DNA of 38,697 bases from Phoronis ovalis (GCA_028565635.1 JAOXYB010099159.1:1-38697), one strand, 5' to 3'. Shown: positions 32,001 through 36,371, numbered from the stretch's first letter. The notes: generated by a model not told the origin, from the letters alone. Numbers and translations are program-made.

Positions 32001-34732
32001 ATATTCTTATTTTCAAAAAAAAATATGTGCAACTGATAAACTAGTAGTATTAGCACTGACTGTATTACTGAACATTAACTTTCTAAGTTGTTTTTAGCTT
32101 GTTTATTTCATTGTTTATTAATTTTAACCTGTTATCTTGTTTAACTTTATGTTTTTATTATTTTACTAATCTTGTCTTTTCAACATATTTTGCCATGAAA
32201 GCTTGGCATTGTTGTGATTGCATATTTGTTGTGCTTTATTCATGCTTGTGAAAATGTGTGTTTGAACCCTGCACTTGTAATTTCATGACGTATGTTTTTT
32301 AGCCCTCCTATAATCCAATTGCTTACACCATTATACTCATTAAATTTTGGATTGAAAGTATAGACATTGGGTGAGAGATTTAAAAAGGAATCTGCTTGCT
32401 ATTGGTGTCTGGGGAGCCATGTTCCTGCATTCACTTGTGTTTCTTATATGTATTGGTAGATAGTCCTTACTTTGCGTTAGCTTCATAGATTTGTATCATC
32501 AGCTTCCAATGCAAGCCTCACCTAGGGCTAGGACTAGGTGGATTATTCCATGCAGTGCAATGTGTTTTTGAGGTAATTTTCCAGCCAGCTTTGAATGTGT
32601 TGTTGTGCCTATTGGCCAGCTTAGTAGGTATTGTAACATTCAGCATTTAATATAAACCTCTCCAATAGCTTCAGTCATGAGTCCTTACACTATGTGCCAG
32701 CTTTGGGAATTGTGTGCACTGCTACAGGTATTGTAGTTAAATGTAAGTCAGTTACTACTCTTCACTATTGAACTCTCTAGTTGAGAAGGAAGACAAATCT
32801 AAGCAGAAGTCTCGTTCTCGCTCTTTGTCGCCTTTCAAAAAGAAGGCTCGTTCTTTGGATCGTGGAGGAGACGAAATGACTGGAGGTACAGTATTATGTA
32901 TAAATGTATTATAGTACTATAGCAGTATTTCATTAGGATTAGATTGAAAGTGTTAGATGTCGGTGAATACAAGAGTGGATAGTGTATACAACAAAGTATG
33001 TTTTGGCTGGTTGTGAAAGGGTTTCCTTTTTCAGGTTATGGAATGTCAGTAAGTAAACTGCAGGCATTATTTCGCTACGTTTTAGTAGTAATTAGCTTGC
33101 TGACAGACTGACCGACATAAACTTCTCCATCATTGTTTACATGTATTTCAGCTATGGGAACAGGTGAAACGTTTTCAATGTTATACCATACATTCATGTT
33201 TATATGAATTTGTGCAATTTCAGAACGACCATCTCCTGAACGCATTGAAGACGAAGATAAATTTGAGGGTCTTCTCATCAGAAAGCATGAATGGGAAAAT
33301 GCTACAACTAAAGCTTCACACAGGTATGATTTATTTGCCTTGGACTAGCATTATTTTGTGGAAACCATGAGTAATCCAGTCAAAGGCAGATATATTCTAT
33401 TTTGCCTATGCAATTAAGAATGATATTTTAGTAGCAATTTTTGTTTTAGACATTGGGACAAGTTGTACTGTGTCATTAGAACATCATCTTTAGCATTTTA
33501 TAAAGATCAGAAGCACGCTAAAGCGGTGAGTAGATAACTTTACAGTATTTTGTGTAACTTGTAGTAAATTTGTTATCTGTTTCTATCTTTGGAATTGCTT
33601 TGATCAATTTTGTAAAATTAATAATAGGCTTTTATTTACAATGTGGTTATTGTAAAAAAAAAGCACAAGACTAAAAGTGGCATTTGATGGACAAATTTAA
33701 ATTCTACTGTTTTGTTCAGTTGTTAGTTATCCAAAAATGTCCGACTTATTAGTTCTCTCTAAGTATTAAAAAGCAAATGCTGTCTTAAATGTGTCATTTG
33801 ACTTTATAACCCGGCAGATCCCCTCTTATTAATTTAATCTGCTACAATCCCCACGTCGATACTAACTTGGCAATATTTCTGCTACAGGATCCAAACACAT
33901 ATTACCGCAACGAATCACCAATTAGTTTAGACGGAGCAAAGATTGAGATTGCACAAGATTATACCAAGAGGCCACATGTTTTACGACTCAACCTCGGCAA
34001 TGGAGGACAATTCTTGTTACAGTGTAAAGATGATGTGAGTATTGATTTGTAGGCACAGTAGGAGAATAAATCTGGTGCATATGTATAATGTCGGCATTAA
34101 ATCATACTTGTGTCTTACTGTCAAGTTTCCCTGTGGAACCTGATGTAATTATGAAAACTATGAGCTATTTTACATAAATCTAATATTAAAGTCCATTCAT
34201 AACCACAGGCATTTGTTTTTAGAATGCCTTTTTAAAAGGTAAAAAGAAAAGCACTTTTGTATGGGAACTTTTTTCCTTTTTGTGACCCACCCACTGCCCT
34301 AATATCAAAATCTCCGTGCCAACTTGTTCCTTAGGACTTGACAAATTGAGTTTTGTGATGTTTATGAAAATATTTATGTGGTATGTTCCCAGTTTCTTTA
34401 GTCGAGCATATCTGCTTTTATAATAGCAAAATATTTATACATGTAACTAGGAAATTATATAATAAATAGTCTAGAGAAAGAGCTCAGATGTAGTATAATA
34501 AATTGATGTCATTGTAGCCATTGTTTTCCATGATGCTCCAGATTTTTAGGAATTTTGATATTTTCAGGCTGAGAGACAAGCATGGCTACAGCGTTTTAGT
34601 GCTATAACAGGAATTGAGGCAACTGAAACAGGAGCTCACACCATGCCTGCATCAAAATCTGGCAGTAGCTCTCCGAGCAGTAAAAAGAAAGACCAGAAAA
34701 GTCGTACACTATTCACCAAAAAGAAAAAGTAA
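1964..34732 (+). CDS. SPTBN1: Conventional beta-spectrin gene (span of 45 coding exons)
   Basis: Beta-spectrin joins alpha-spectrin in a long tetramer that crosslinks actin under the plasma membrane and anchors membrane proteins through ankyrin. The joined exons total 7254 nt, a multiple of three: 2417 residues, against about 2300-2360 in fly and human relatives. Visible landmarks are CH1 (about 52-155), CH2 (about 170-275), 17 repeats (about 300-2081) and a PH domain (about 2266-2380). Repeat tryptophan motifs include DLLHWIEQ (R1), DVDTWMLD (R5), [10 protein letters not shown] (R13), [10 protein letters not shown] (R14) and [10 protein letters not shown] (R17). No SH3 domain or extra repeats are present, so it is not beta-heavy spectrin. 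The symbol is the human name most often used; an invertebrate single-copy gene would be co-orthologous to SPTB, SPTBN1, SPTBN2 and SPTBN4. Strand, identity and frame are very secure; the exact ends of a few exons are by eye. Confidence 0.98.
2464..2705 (+). pseudogene. Coding-like relic, unidentified
   Basis: A less AT-rich patch whose translation reads like protein in two successive + strand frames. The first contains [15 protein letters not shown] then a stop, then [20 protein letters not shown]. After a frame change comes [21 protein letters not shown] do not recognise the family. It could be a decayed transposon or retrocopy, or chance. It has no role in the spectrin frame. Confidence 0.2.
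6465..6530. repeat. 33-bp tandem repeat, two copies
   Basis: Units 6465-6497 and 6498-6530 differ at one position (CATACC versus CATGCC). The array ends 33 bases before the ATG of the candidate alternative first exon, so it lies in the putative 5' UTR or proximal promoter of that transcript. Confidence 0.85.
6564..6606 (+). CDS. SPTBN1: Candidate alternative first exon 1b of beta-spectrin
   Basis: ATG at 6564 opens a 14-codon peptide [14 protein letters not shown] and ends in phase 1 at a strong donor (GCAG|GTAAAT). This is the same phase and the same last bases (TTAGCAG / CTAGCAG) as exon 1a, so it joins exon 2 to give RRLADERETVQ. It would replace the 44-residue head with a short basic one. 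Mammalian SPTBN1 also has an isoform whose alternative N-terminus joins at this same DERE position. No strong acceptor precedes it, which fits a transcription-start exon. The alternative is a chance ATG before a chance donor. Confidence 0.6.
6779..6830 (+). repeat. tRNA-like A-box fragment (possible SINE relic)
   Basis: TGGTGTAGTGG at 6798-6808 fits the polymerase III A-box consensus and continues as GTAAGTCACC, like a tRNA D-arm. The phrase TATCTGGGTCA stands on each side of it. No matching B-box was seen downstream, so this is at most a broken tRNA-derived element. Confidence 0.3.
7693..7844 (+). CDS. SPTBN1: Beta-spectrin exon 2: CH1 domain, first part (residues 45-95)
   Basis: Follows a TTTCTTTACAG acceptor. 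It encodes [20 protein letters not shown], the hallmark start of the spectrin/alpha-actinin actin-binding domain, then [20 protein letters not shown], the CH1 core. It ends in phase 0 after ERL at GTAAGT. Both candidate first exons splice to it. Confidence 0.97.
8243..8416 (+). CDS. SPTBN1: Beta-spectrin exon 3: CH1 domain, second part (residues 96-153)
   Basis: Encodes [20 protein letters not shown] and then [20 protein letters not shown], the last helices of CH1 that make the main actin contact in this family. Phase 0 at both ends. Donor GTAAAT after LRFQ. Confidence 0.97.
8813..8985 (+). CDS. SPTBN1: Beta-spectrin exon 4: CH1-CH2 linker and CH2 start (residues 154-211)
   Basis: Begins [20 protein letters not shown], where the inter-CH linker gives way to CH2, and continues [12 protein letters not shown] and [19 protein letters not shown]. 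The linker is the variable part of the family and here is close in length to human. Ends in phase 2 (CAC AG|GTTAGG). Confidence 0.97.
9370..9485 (+). CDS. SPTBN1: Beta-spectrin exon 5: CH2 (residues 211-250)
   Basis: Completes the Arg of HKHRPDLI and encodes [20 protein letters not shown] and [14 protein letters not shown], the central CH2 helices. Ends in phase 1 at GTAAGT. Confidence 0.96.
9689..9801 (+). CDS. SPTBN1: Beta-spectrin exon 6: CH2 end (residues 250-287)
   Basis: Encodes [20 protein letters not shown] and [18 protein letters not shown]. The [17 protein letters not shown] helix closes the actin-binding domain and is nearly invariant among beta-spectrins. Phase 0 end at GTAAGC. 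Confidence 0.97.
10113..10300 (+). CDS. SPTBN1: Beta-spectrin exon 7: spectrin repeat 1, first part (residues 288-350)
   Basis: Starts [18 protein letters not shown] and holds the repeat-1 helix A motif [17 protein letters not shown], followed by [12 protein letters not shown]. The proline-bearing EKPPK loop is characteristic of beta-spectrin repeat 1, which with repeat 2 starts side-to-side pairing with alpha-spectrin. Phase 2 donor GTATGT. Confidence 0.96.
10506..10688 (+). CDS. SPTBN1: Beta-spectrin exon 8: spectrin repeat 1, rest (residues 350-411)
   Basis: Encodes [20 protein letters not shown], then [20 protein letters not shown] and [13 protein letters not shown]. The [20 protein letters not shown] helix C block is almost identical to human. 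Phase 2 at both ends. Confidence 0.96.
10991..11248 (+). CDS. SPTBN1: Beta-spectrin exon 9: spectrin repeat 2 (residues 411-497)
   Basis: Contains [20 protein letters not shown], the repeat-2 helix A with its Trp, then [20 protein letters not shown] and [20 protein letters not shown]. This is part of the dimer-nucleation region with alpha-spectrin. Phase 2 at both ends; donor GTGAGG. Confidence 0.97.
11510..11648 (+). CDS. SPTBN1: Beta-spectrin exon 10: repeat 2 end and repeat 3 start (residues 497-543)
   Basis: Encodes [20 protein letters not shown], the end of repeat 2, and [16 protein letters not shown], helix A of repeat 3. Ends in phase 0 (AAG|GTAGAT). Confidence 0.96.
11868..12033 (+). 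CDS. SPTBN1: Beta-spectrin exon 11: repeat 3, helix B (residues 544-599)
   Basis: Encodes [30 protein letters not shown] and [15 protein letters not shown]. Ends in phase 1 at GTGATA, a donor with a weak +5/+6. A 110-base hairpin starts 16 bases into the intron (see 12049-12158). Confidence 0.95.
12049..12158. repeat. Fold-back hairpin in intron 11, next to the donor
   Basis: The left arm (about 12049-12099) pairs with the right arm (about 12108-12158), sharing ACAGCTAACAGTCA and TATTTCCCA-like ends with only a few mismatches over about 48 bases and a loop of under 10. As RNA this would be a long stem. It resembles a tiny MITE (inverted repeats with almost no interior), but I see no clear target-site duplication. 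Confidence 0.8.
12281..12525 (+). CDS. SPTBN1: Beta-spectrin exon 12: repeat 3 end and repeat 4 start (residues 599-680)
   Basis: Begins [20 protein letters not shown] (human has GYKPCDPQ at this point). It continues [20 protein letters not shown] and [19 protein letters not shown], helix A of repeat 4. Phase 1 start, phase 0 end after NKHK. Confidence 0.97.
12781..12981 (+). CDS. SPTBN1: Beta-spectrin exon 13: repeat 4, helices B and C (residues 681-747)
   Basis: Encodes [20 protein letters not shown], then [20 protein letters not shown] and [14 protein letters not shown]. Symmetric phase-0 exon of 201 nt. Donor GTAATT. Confidence 0.95.
13264..13380 (+). CDS. SPTBN1: Beta-spectrin exon 14: repeat 5, helix A (residues 748-786)
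   Basis: Encodes [20 protein letters not shown] and [15 protein letters not shown]. Ends exactly after KKHK in phase 0 at GTAAAT. The next constitutive exon is nearly 2 kb away, with a candidate cassette exon between. Confidence 0.96.
13381..15331 (+). other. Intron 14 (1.95 kb, phase 0) holding a candidate cassette exon
   Basis: AT-rich intron with no long ORF. Its one notable item is the 42-nt exon-like segment at 14274-14315, about 890 bases after exon 14 and 1 kb before exon 15. Confidence 0.8.
14274..14315 (+). CDS. SPTBN1: Candidate 42-nt cassette exon in repeat 5
   Basis: Flanked by CACATTTTTCAG and GTGAGT, both close to consensus. Its length is a multiple of three and its phase matches the phase-0 intron. 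It would add [14 protein letters not shown] between SLLKKHK and DVTDELK, near the start of helix B of repeat 5. TGCATG, the RBFOX recognition word, overlaps the donor (14311-14316) and recurs at +6 (14321-14326). Human beta-II joins KKHK directly to DVAEE, so the insert is not constitutive in the family. Expression is unproven; a chance AG-ORF-GT triplet is the alternative. Confidence 0.55.
15332..15409 (+). CDS. SPTBN1: Beta-spectrin exon 15: repeat 5, helix B (residues 787-812)
   Basis: Encodes [20 protein letters not shown] and QELGEQ. Small symmetric phase-0 exon; the donor GTTTGT is weaker than average. Confidence 0.94.
15869..16033 (+). CDS. SPTBN1: Beta-spectrin exon 16: repeat 5 end and repeat 6 start (residues 813-867)
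   Basis: Encodes [20 protein letters not shown] and [20 protein letters not shown], the Trp helix of repeat 6. Phase 0 at both ends. Confidence 0.96.
16405..16704 (+). CDS. SPTBN1: Beta-spectrin exon 17: repeat 6 and start of repeat 7 (residues 868-967)
   Basis: The largest internal exon (300 nt, phase 0). Encodes [40 protein letters not shown] and [10 protein letters not shown]. Boundaries are TTTTACAG and ATG|GTATGA. Confidence 0.96.
17042..17170 (+). CDS. SPTBN1: Beta-spectrin exon 18: repeat 7, helices A-B (residues 968-1010)
   Basis: Encodes [20 protein letters not shown] and [20 protein letters not shown]. The block [11 protein letters not shown](R/K)LTGMERDL is nearly identical in human. 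Phase 0; donor GTTTGT. Confidence 0.97.
17171..19194 (+). other. Intron 18 (2.0 kb, phase 0), nothing convincing inside
   Basis: AT-rich intron. A short duplication (GGTGCTTAACATGTT) occurs twice near 17311 and 17335. Two exon-like segments (18571-18654 and 18791-18843) were weighed and set aside because of poor splice sites or wrong length. Confidence 0.75.
19195..19311 (+). CDS. SPTBN1: Beta-spectrin exon 19: repeat 7, helices B-C (residues 1011-1049)
   Basis: Encodes [20 protein letters not shown] and [19 protein letters not shown]. The middle is unusually Glu-rich. Symmetric phase-0 exon; donor GTAGGT. Confidence 0.95.
19615..19890 (+). CDS. SPTBN1: Beta-spectrin exon 20: repeat 7 end and repeat 8 (residues 1050-1141)
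   Basis: Encodes [40 protein letters not shown] and [15 protein letters not shown]. The GQTDAQ(Y/H)MFL motif is a strong beta-spectrin landmark. Phase 0. Confidence 0.97.
20102..20269 (+). CDS. SPTBN1: Beta-spectrin exon 21: repeat 8 end and repeat 9 helix A (residues 1142-1197)
   Basis: Encodes [40 protein letters not shown] and FLSKEDVP. Repeat 9 lacks the usual helix-A Trp (EVLLNQQE), as in human (EAFLNNQE). Ends in phase 0 at CCG|GTAAGA. Confidence 0.96.
20449..20566. repeat. 54-bp tandem duplication, two copies plus a partial third
   Basis: Units 20449-20502 and 20503-20556 are identical as far as I can read, followed by about 10 bases of a third (TTAAGTACA). The perfect match suggests a recent duplication or an assembly artefact. 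Confidence 0.9.
20742..20762 (+). CDS. SPTBN1: Candidate 21-nt microexon in repeat 9
   Basis: A long pyrimidine-rich tract (CTTTTTAACCTTTTCACTCT) leads to ATTGCACACAG. Seven in-frame codons (ITSLDKQ) follow, then GTAAAA. The phase matches the phase-0 intron, so it would read [22 protein letters not shown], lengthening the helix A-B loop of repeat 9 by seven residues. A TGC lies at 20733-20735, where neural microexons in vertebrates often carry the UGC word bound by SRRM4. TGCATG (RBFOX word) lies 34 bases past the donor at 20796-20801. These are the usual marks of a regulated microexon, but expression is unproven. Confidence 0.6.
21999..22174 (+). CDS. SPTBN1: Beta-spectrin exon 22: repeat 9, helix B onward (residues 1198-1256)
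   Basis: Encodes [40 protein letters not shown] and [10 protein letters not shown]. Phase 2 end at GTAGGC. Confidence 0.95.
22411..22648 (+). CDS. SPTBN1: Beta-spectrin exon 23: repeat 9 end and repeat 10 (residues 1256-1335)
   Basis: Encodes [40 protein letters not shown] and [20 protein letters not shown]. The AQDxxYxxAxNLHSK block is a landmark of repeat 10. Phase 0 end at GTAAGT. Confidence 0.97.
22770..23033 (+). CDS. SPTBN1: Beta-spectrin exon 24: repeat 10 end and repeat 11 start (residues 1336-1423)
   Basis: Encodes [40 protein letters not shown] and [16 protein letters not shown]. Phase 0; strong donor AGT|GTAAGT. Confidence 0.96.
23329..23459 (+). CDS. SPTBN1: Beta-spectrin exon 25: repeat 11, helix B (residues 1424-1467)
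   Basis: Encodes [20 protein letters not shown] and [18 protein letters not shown]. Less conserved than its neighbours, as repeat 11 is in other beta-spectrins. Phase 2 end at GTATGA. Confidence 0.94.
23714..23900 (+). CDS. SPTBN1: Beta-spectrin exon 26: repeat 11 end and repeat 12 start (residues 1467-1529)
   Basis: Encodes [20 protein letters not shown] and [20 protein letters not shown]. The W(I/V)xE(K/R)MPLATS motif marks repeat 12. Phase 0 end after KKNQ. Confidence 0.96.
24294..24494 (+). CDS. SPTBN1: Beta-spectrin exon 27: repeat 12, helices B-C (residues 1530-1596)
   Basis: Encodes [40 protein letters not shown] and LSQIAQQ. Symmetric phase-0 exon. The minisatellite begins 37 bases after its donor. 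Confidence 0.95.
24532..24986. repeat. 46-bp minisatellite in intron 27 with an assembly gap
   Basis: Each unit begins TTTGACTTTATTCTGGGCAT. Unit starts are 24532, 24577, 24623 (running into N), then 24751, 24797, 24843, 24889 and 24935, with a partial unit at 24981. Units mostly alternate between a TTCAG...GCA type and a TAGAG...GTA type, making a 92-bp higher-order dimer. The first unit lacks one base. The real copy number is unknown because of the gap. Confidence 0.95.
24644..24743. other. Assembly gap, exactly 100 N
   Basis: A run of 100 N is a common placeholder for a gap of unknown size. It sits inside the minisatellite, so array collapse is the likely cause. No exon is missing, because exons 27 and 28 join in frame across it. 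Confidence 0.98.
25258..25466 (+). CDS. SPTBN1: Beta-spectrin exon 28: repeat 13 (residues 1597-1666)
   Basis: Encodes [20 protein letters not shown], then [20 protein letters not shown] and [20 protein letters not shown]. Very close to human ([20 protein letters not shown]). Phase 2 end at GTAATA. Confidence 0.97.
25608..25812 (+). CDS. SPTBN1: Beta-spectrin exon 29: repeat 13 end and repeat 14 start (residues 1666-1734)
   Basis: Ends with [20 protein letters not shown] and [11 protein letters not shown], identical to human over this stretch. Repeats 14-15 form the ankyrin ZU5-binding site in vertebrate beta-spectrins, so ankyrin binding is expected here. Phase 0 end at GTATGT. Confidence 0.97.
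26135..26398 (+). CDS. SPTBN1: Beta-spectrin exon 30: repeat 14 and start of repeat 15 (residues 1735-1822)
   Basis: Encodes [20 protein letters not shown], then [20 protein letters not shown] and [20 protein letters not shown], the most conserved block of the ankyrin-binding region. Repeat 15 helix A (CKETLERIL) lacks the usual Trp, as in vertebrates. Phase 0. Confidence 0.98.
26729..26911 (+). CDS. SPTBN1: Beta-spectrin exon 31: repeat 15 (residues 1823-1883)
   Basis: Encodes [40 protein letters not shown] and [12 protein letters not shown]. It completes the ankyrin-binding module. Phase 0; donor AAA|GTACGT. Confidence 0.97.
27122..27294 (+). CDS. SPTBN1: Beta-spectrin exon 32: repeat 15 end and repeat 16 start (residues 1884-1941)
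   Basis: Encodes [20 protein letters not shown], then [20 protein letters not shown] and TQEKP. Phase 2 end at GTAATA. Confidence 0.96.
27455..27593 (+). CDS. SPTBN1: Beta-spectrin exon 33: repeat 16, helix B (residues 1941-1987)
   Basis: Encodes [20 protein letters not shown], then [20 protein letters not shown] and HYRSEE. Human differs by few residues. Phase 0 end at GTAATC. Confidence 0.96.
27797..27843. repeat. 24-bp tandem repeat in intron 33, two copies
   Basis: CAGCCGTGTTTAGTACATAT starts at 27797 and again at 27821. It ends about 50 bases before exon 34, between the likely branch-point zone and upstream intron. Confidence 0.85.
27893..27977 (+). CDS. SPTBN1: Beta-spectrin exon 34: repeat 16, helix C (residues 1988-2016)
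   Basis: Encodes [20 protein letters not shown] and QRWDELLL. Ends in phase 1 (CTT A|GTAAGA), one base into the Met codon that opens repeat 17. Confidence 0.94.
28229..28320 (+). CDS. SPTBN1: Beta-spectrin exon 35: partial repeat 17, helix A (residues 2016-2046)
   Basis: Encodes [20 protein letters not shown] and [11 protein letters not shown]. This two-helix partial repeat completes a three-helix bundle with the N-terminal helix of alpha-spectrin and so forms tetramers. The donor GGG|GTACTT is weak. Confidence 0.95.
28595..28699 (+). CDS. SPTBN1: Beta-spectrin exon 36: partial repeat 17, helix B (residues 2047-2081)
   Basis: Encodes [20 protein letters not shown] and [15 protein letters not shown]. 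The KKHEAFEKS and FAALERLTT blocks are family signatures. Phase 0 end at GTAAGT; this is the branch point for alternative C-termini. Confidence 0.97.
28944..29108 (+). CDS. SPTBN1: Candidate alternative C-terminal exon: cassette (to 29075) or terminal (to TAG)
   Basis: In frame after ERLTT, it opens [20 protein letters not shown], which resembles the start of the human linker (LELLEVRRQQEEEERKRRPP), then [29 protein letters not shown] at 29075 would splice it as a 132-nt phase-0 cassette to exon 37. If that donor is ignored, ten more codons ([10 protein letters not shown]) reach TAG at 29106, giving a spectrin without linker or PH domain. AATAAA at 29399-29404 could end that message. Mammalian SPTB and SPTBN1 have comparable short, PH-less isoforms. 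The acceptor (CATTTCTTAAAAAAG) is weak. Confidence 0.7.
   Translation: MEIKEEERRRKREQGIPADSPPHHRDVKFEQLLVEALQAGERAEVISVLGEGTT
29399..29404 (+). promoter_or_regulatory. Possible intronic poly(A) signal for a short isoform
   Basis: AATAAA about 290 bases after the candidate stop at 29106. In AT-rich intron it may be chance, but its position suits an alternative terminal exon. Confidence 0.35.
29637..29767 (+). CDS. SPTBN1: Beta-spectrin exon 37: start of the C-terminal linker (residues 2082-2125)
   Basis: Encodes [20 protein letters not shown], then [20 protein letters not shown] and REER. Charged and Gln-rich, probably helical, continuing from repeat 17. Phase 0 start, phase 2 end at GTATGT. 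Confidence 0.92.
29897..30018 (+). CDS. SPTBN1: Beta-spectrin exon 38: acidic linker (residues 2125-2166)
   Basis: Encodes [20 protein letters not shown], then [20 protein letters not shown]. Low-complexity acidic, probably disordered. Ends in phase 1 at GTGAGA with TGCATG eight bases past the exon (30026-30031). Confidence 0.9.
30019..30985 (+). other. Intron 38 (967 bases), no convincing content
   Basis: AT-rich. A 33-nt segment at 30364-30396 with a good acceptor was considered but its donor is poor. Nothing else supported. Confidence 0.7.
30986..31054 (+). CDS. SPTBN1: Beta-spectrin exon 39: linker, basic then Ser/Pro (residues 2166-2189)
   Basis: A 69-nt phase 1-1 exon encoding [16 protein letters not shown] and RTPSPSP, with proline-directed phosphorylation-type sites. 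Skipping it keeps the frame. TGCATG lies at 31068-31073, 14 bases past its donor. No homology recognised beyond general linker character. Confidence 0.82.
31241..31288 (+). CDS. SPTBN1: Candidate 48-nt cassette exon in the linker
   Basis: Between TGGTTCAG and CAG|GTGGAG, 48 nt in phase 1-1 would encode [16 protein letters not shown]. It fits the frame and phase of its neighbours, but both splice sites are mediocre. Alternative borders nearby (acceptor at 31227, donor at 31299) break the frame or hit a stop. Treat as speculative. Confidence 0.3.
31491..31586 (+). CDS. SPTBN1: Beta-spectrin exon 40: Pro/Glu linker (residues 2189-2221)
   Basis: Phase 1-1, 96 nt, encoding [20 protein letters not shown] and [12 protein letters not shown]. 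Acceptor TTTCTCTCAG and donor GTAAGT are strong. Disordered, proline-rich. Confidence 0.88.
31587..32780 (+). other. Intron 40 (1.2 kb), nothing identified
   Basis: AT-rich sequence with chance ORFs only. No exon-like segment with matching phase 1 and open frame was found. Confidence 0.7.
32781..32885 (+). CDS. SPTBN1: Beta-spectrin exon 41: basic RS/SP linker (residues 2221-2256)
   Basis: Phase 1-1, 105 nt, encoding [20 protein letters not shown] and [22 protein letters not shown] and KKARSLDR are plausible phosphorylation sites next to a basic patch that could add to membrane attraction near the PH domain. Function is inferred from composition. Confidence 0.9.
33035..33048 (+). other. Exon-like 14-nt segment with strong splice sites
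   Basis: GGTTTCCTTTTTCAG precedes 14 bases and GTAAGTAA follows. Inclusion between exons 41 and 42 would shift the frame and lead to a stop in exon 43, removing the PH domain or triggering decay. Listed because the flanking sites are better than those of many true exons here. Confidence 0.3.
33224..33323 (+). CDS. SPTBN1: Beta-spectrin exon 42: PH domain start (residues 2256-2289)
   Basis: Encodes [20 protein letters not shown] and [26 protein letters not shown] corresponds to MEGFLNRKHEWE in human and is PH strand 1. Phase 2 end at GTATGA. Confidence 0.95.
33450..33525 (+). CDS. SPTBN1: Beta-spectrin exon 43: PH domain middle (residues 2289-2314)
   Basis: Encodes [20 protein letters not shown] and QKHAKA, matching human [20 protein letters not shown]. 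Basic residues around the strand 1-2 loop fit phosphoinositide binding. Phase 0 end at GTGAGT. Confidence 0.95.
33888..34034 (+). CDS. SPTBN1: Beta-spectrin exon 44: PH domain strands (residues 2315-2363)
   Basis: Encodes [20 protein letters not shown], then [20 protein letters not shown] and QFLLQCKDD. The HV(L/F)(R/K)L(N/R)L and L(L/F)Q(C/A)KDD pattern is that of the spectrin PH domain. Phase 0. Confidence 0.95.
34568..34732 (+). CDS. SPTBN1: Beta-spectrin exon 45: PH final helix, C-terminal tail and stop (residues 2364-2417)
   Basis: Encodes [20 protein letters not shown], the PH C-terminal helix with its conserved Trp, then [19 protein letters not shown] and LFTKKKK with TAA at 34730-34732. 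Human ends similarly (RFSLFGKKK), so the Lys-rich end is a family trait. Confidence 0.97.
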   Translation, partial: AERQAWLQRFSAITGIEATETGAHTMPASKSGSSSPSSKKKDQKSRTLFTKKKK

Positions 34733-35286
34733 ATACTAGACAATAGTAGAAAACCTGGCTTGGTTTACAACTAACAGCATCTCAACACTGACATTTATTT
34801 TTTCTGGTTTCTGCTGTTTATATTTACCACACTACAGTTTTCAACAACGGCTTTGGTAGAAGTGCACTTATGCACATGGATCATGGCGGCATGTTTATAA
34901 TTTGTGTACAAATGATAGGATTTCTGCAATATTACTCAGTTCATATAATATTGAATACCAGCAAAACTGTATCACTTATCTATTTTTACTTGATGTGTAC
35001 TTGTTTCGAAACCAATGCTTTTTGCTGTTCAAAATCAATCAAAGACTGAATACAATCTATGACAATTTATTTGCACTACCTGAAATAGGTCTCATTTCTA
35101 CAACACAACTTATTATTTCTGTTTCAGAAATTCTGAATGCTACTTTTATGTATTTGAACTGTGCTCTTTACTACTTTGTCACGTGCCAACTATATGTTGC
35201 AGTAGAAGTGTTTGTAGGCTGTATAGACATGCAATGTAAACAAAATACTTGGAAGATATCTCGTCCTATTAATTAAGCTGGATGCC

Positions 35287-35292
35287 AATAAA
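35287..35292 (+). promoter_or_regulatory. Proximal poly(A) signal AATAAA
   Basis: Lies 555 bases after the stop. Downstream sequence is not strikingly GT-rich, so it is the weaker of two candidates. Confidence 0.4.
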
Positions 35293-36371
35293 ACCTGCTT
35301 TGAGGCTGCTAAGTACTATATAACAAGTACTAAACAGTAATGATATTTTAAAAGTTTTGGGCTTCTTTGTGTGTAATATGTAGTTGTTATATTAGTAAAA
35401 CATGTAACTTGTCTCATATTATGACATATGCATGTAAAACGGAGGTAATGCTTTTCGTGTTACAGTTTTTGTATTGGTGTTAAAATAAGAGCAATAGGAA
35501 CACTGGAATATATAGTGGGAATTAATTGTTTTATTTTGCTCATATTTATTCTAGCTGAAACAACAAACCTAAGACCAGCTTTTGATACAAGTTACTGCCA
35601 GATTGGGAAAAAAAAGTTTGAATGCGATACCTTTGCAGTTTGCAGGAAAGTCGCATGTGCTTCAATGCCTTCTGGTAAACAGTGATAAACTGTAAATTGT
35701 AGATAGCATTACACATACAGTTACAATGTATTTCCAATGTATTTTGTGGTAAAATGTATGCTAAGCTTGCTATTAAAGTAGCTACTAGGATAATCAAGTG
35801 TATTTTATGTACTGGACATTCTCACGTTTGGTATTCTTGCACACTGCCATTTTACCATGTTCTCGACCTGAGAGATTTACATGTATCTGACTATTATCTG
35901 TAGAGTTTGTCACATTTTAGTTAAAGTAGTATCTATTGAGGGCTATGAGCATTTACGCAGCTATGTCTGTCCAAAATATTTGTATTTTTCATGTGTTGGT
36001 GAATATTTAGGCTTTCATTTAAGGGAAGGCTTCGTTTATATATATAATGTGATTTTCAAGTTCTTGTTTAGTGTTCGTGGTCTTTAATTATCAGGAGATG
36101 AAACCTTCAAAGGGAATCAATCTGAGACATTGTGGCAGATAAATGCTACTATGAAAGCCCATTTGATTTTAAAAAGAATTTTCAAAGAAGTTGTGTTTTG
36201 GCAAAGTGTGTTTAGAATTATTATACAAAATGGATTTTAGAATTATCTCTGTTGTTAGTTGATATGAGCTTAAGAAGAATGCATGACTTACTAGATAAAC
36301 TGCTTTTATTGTATGTTGTAAACCATTTGTGAGGTATCTCACATTTTGTAATATGCTTTAAATTACAATCC

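Noticed and set aside
34902-35276. 124-codon ORF in the 3' UTR
   Set aside because: Low-complexity hydrophobic translation of AT-rich DNA, no domain, located after the spectrin stop.
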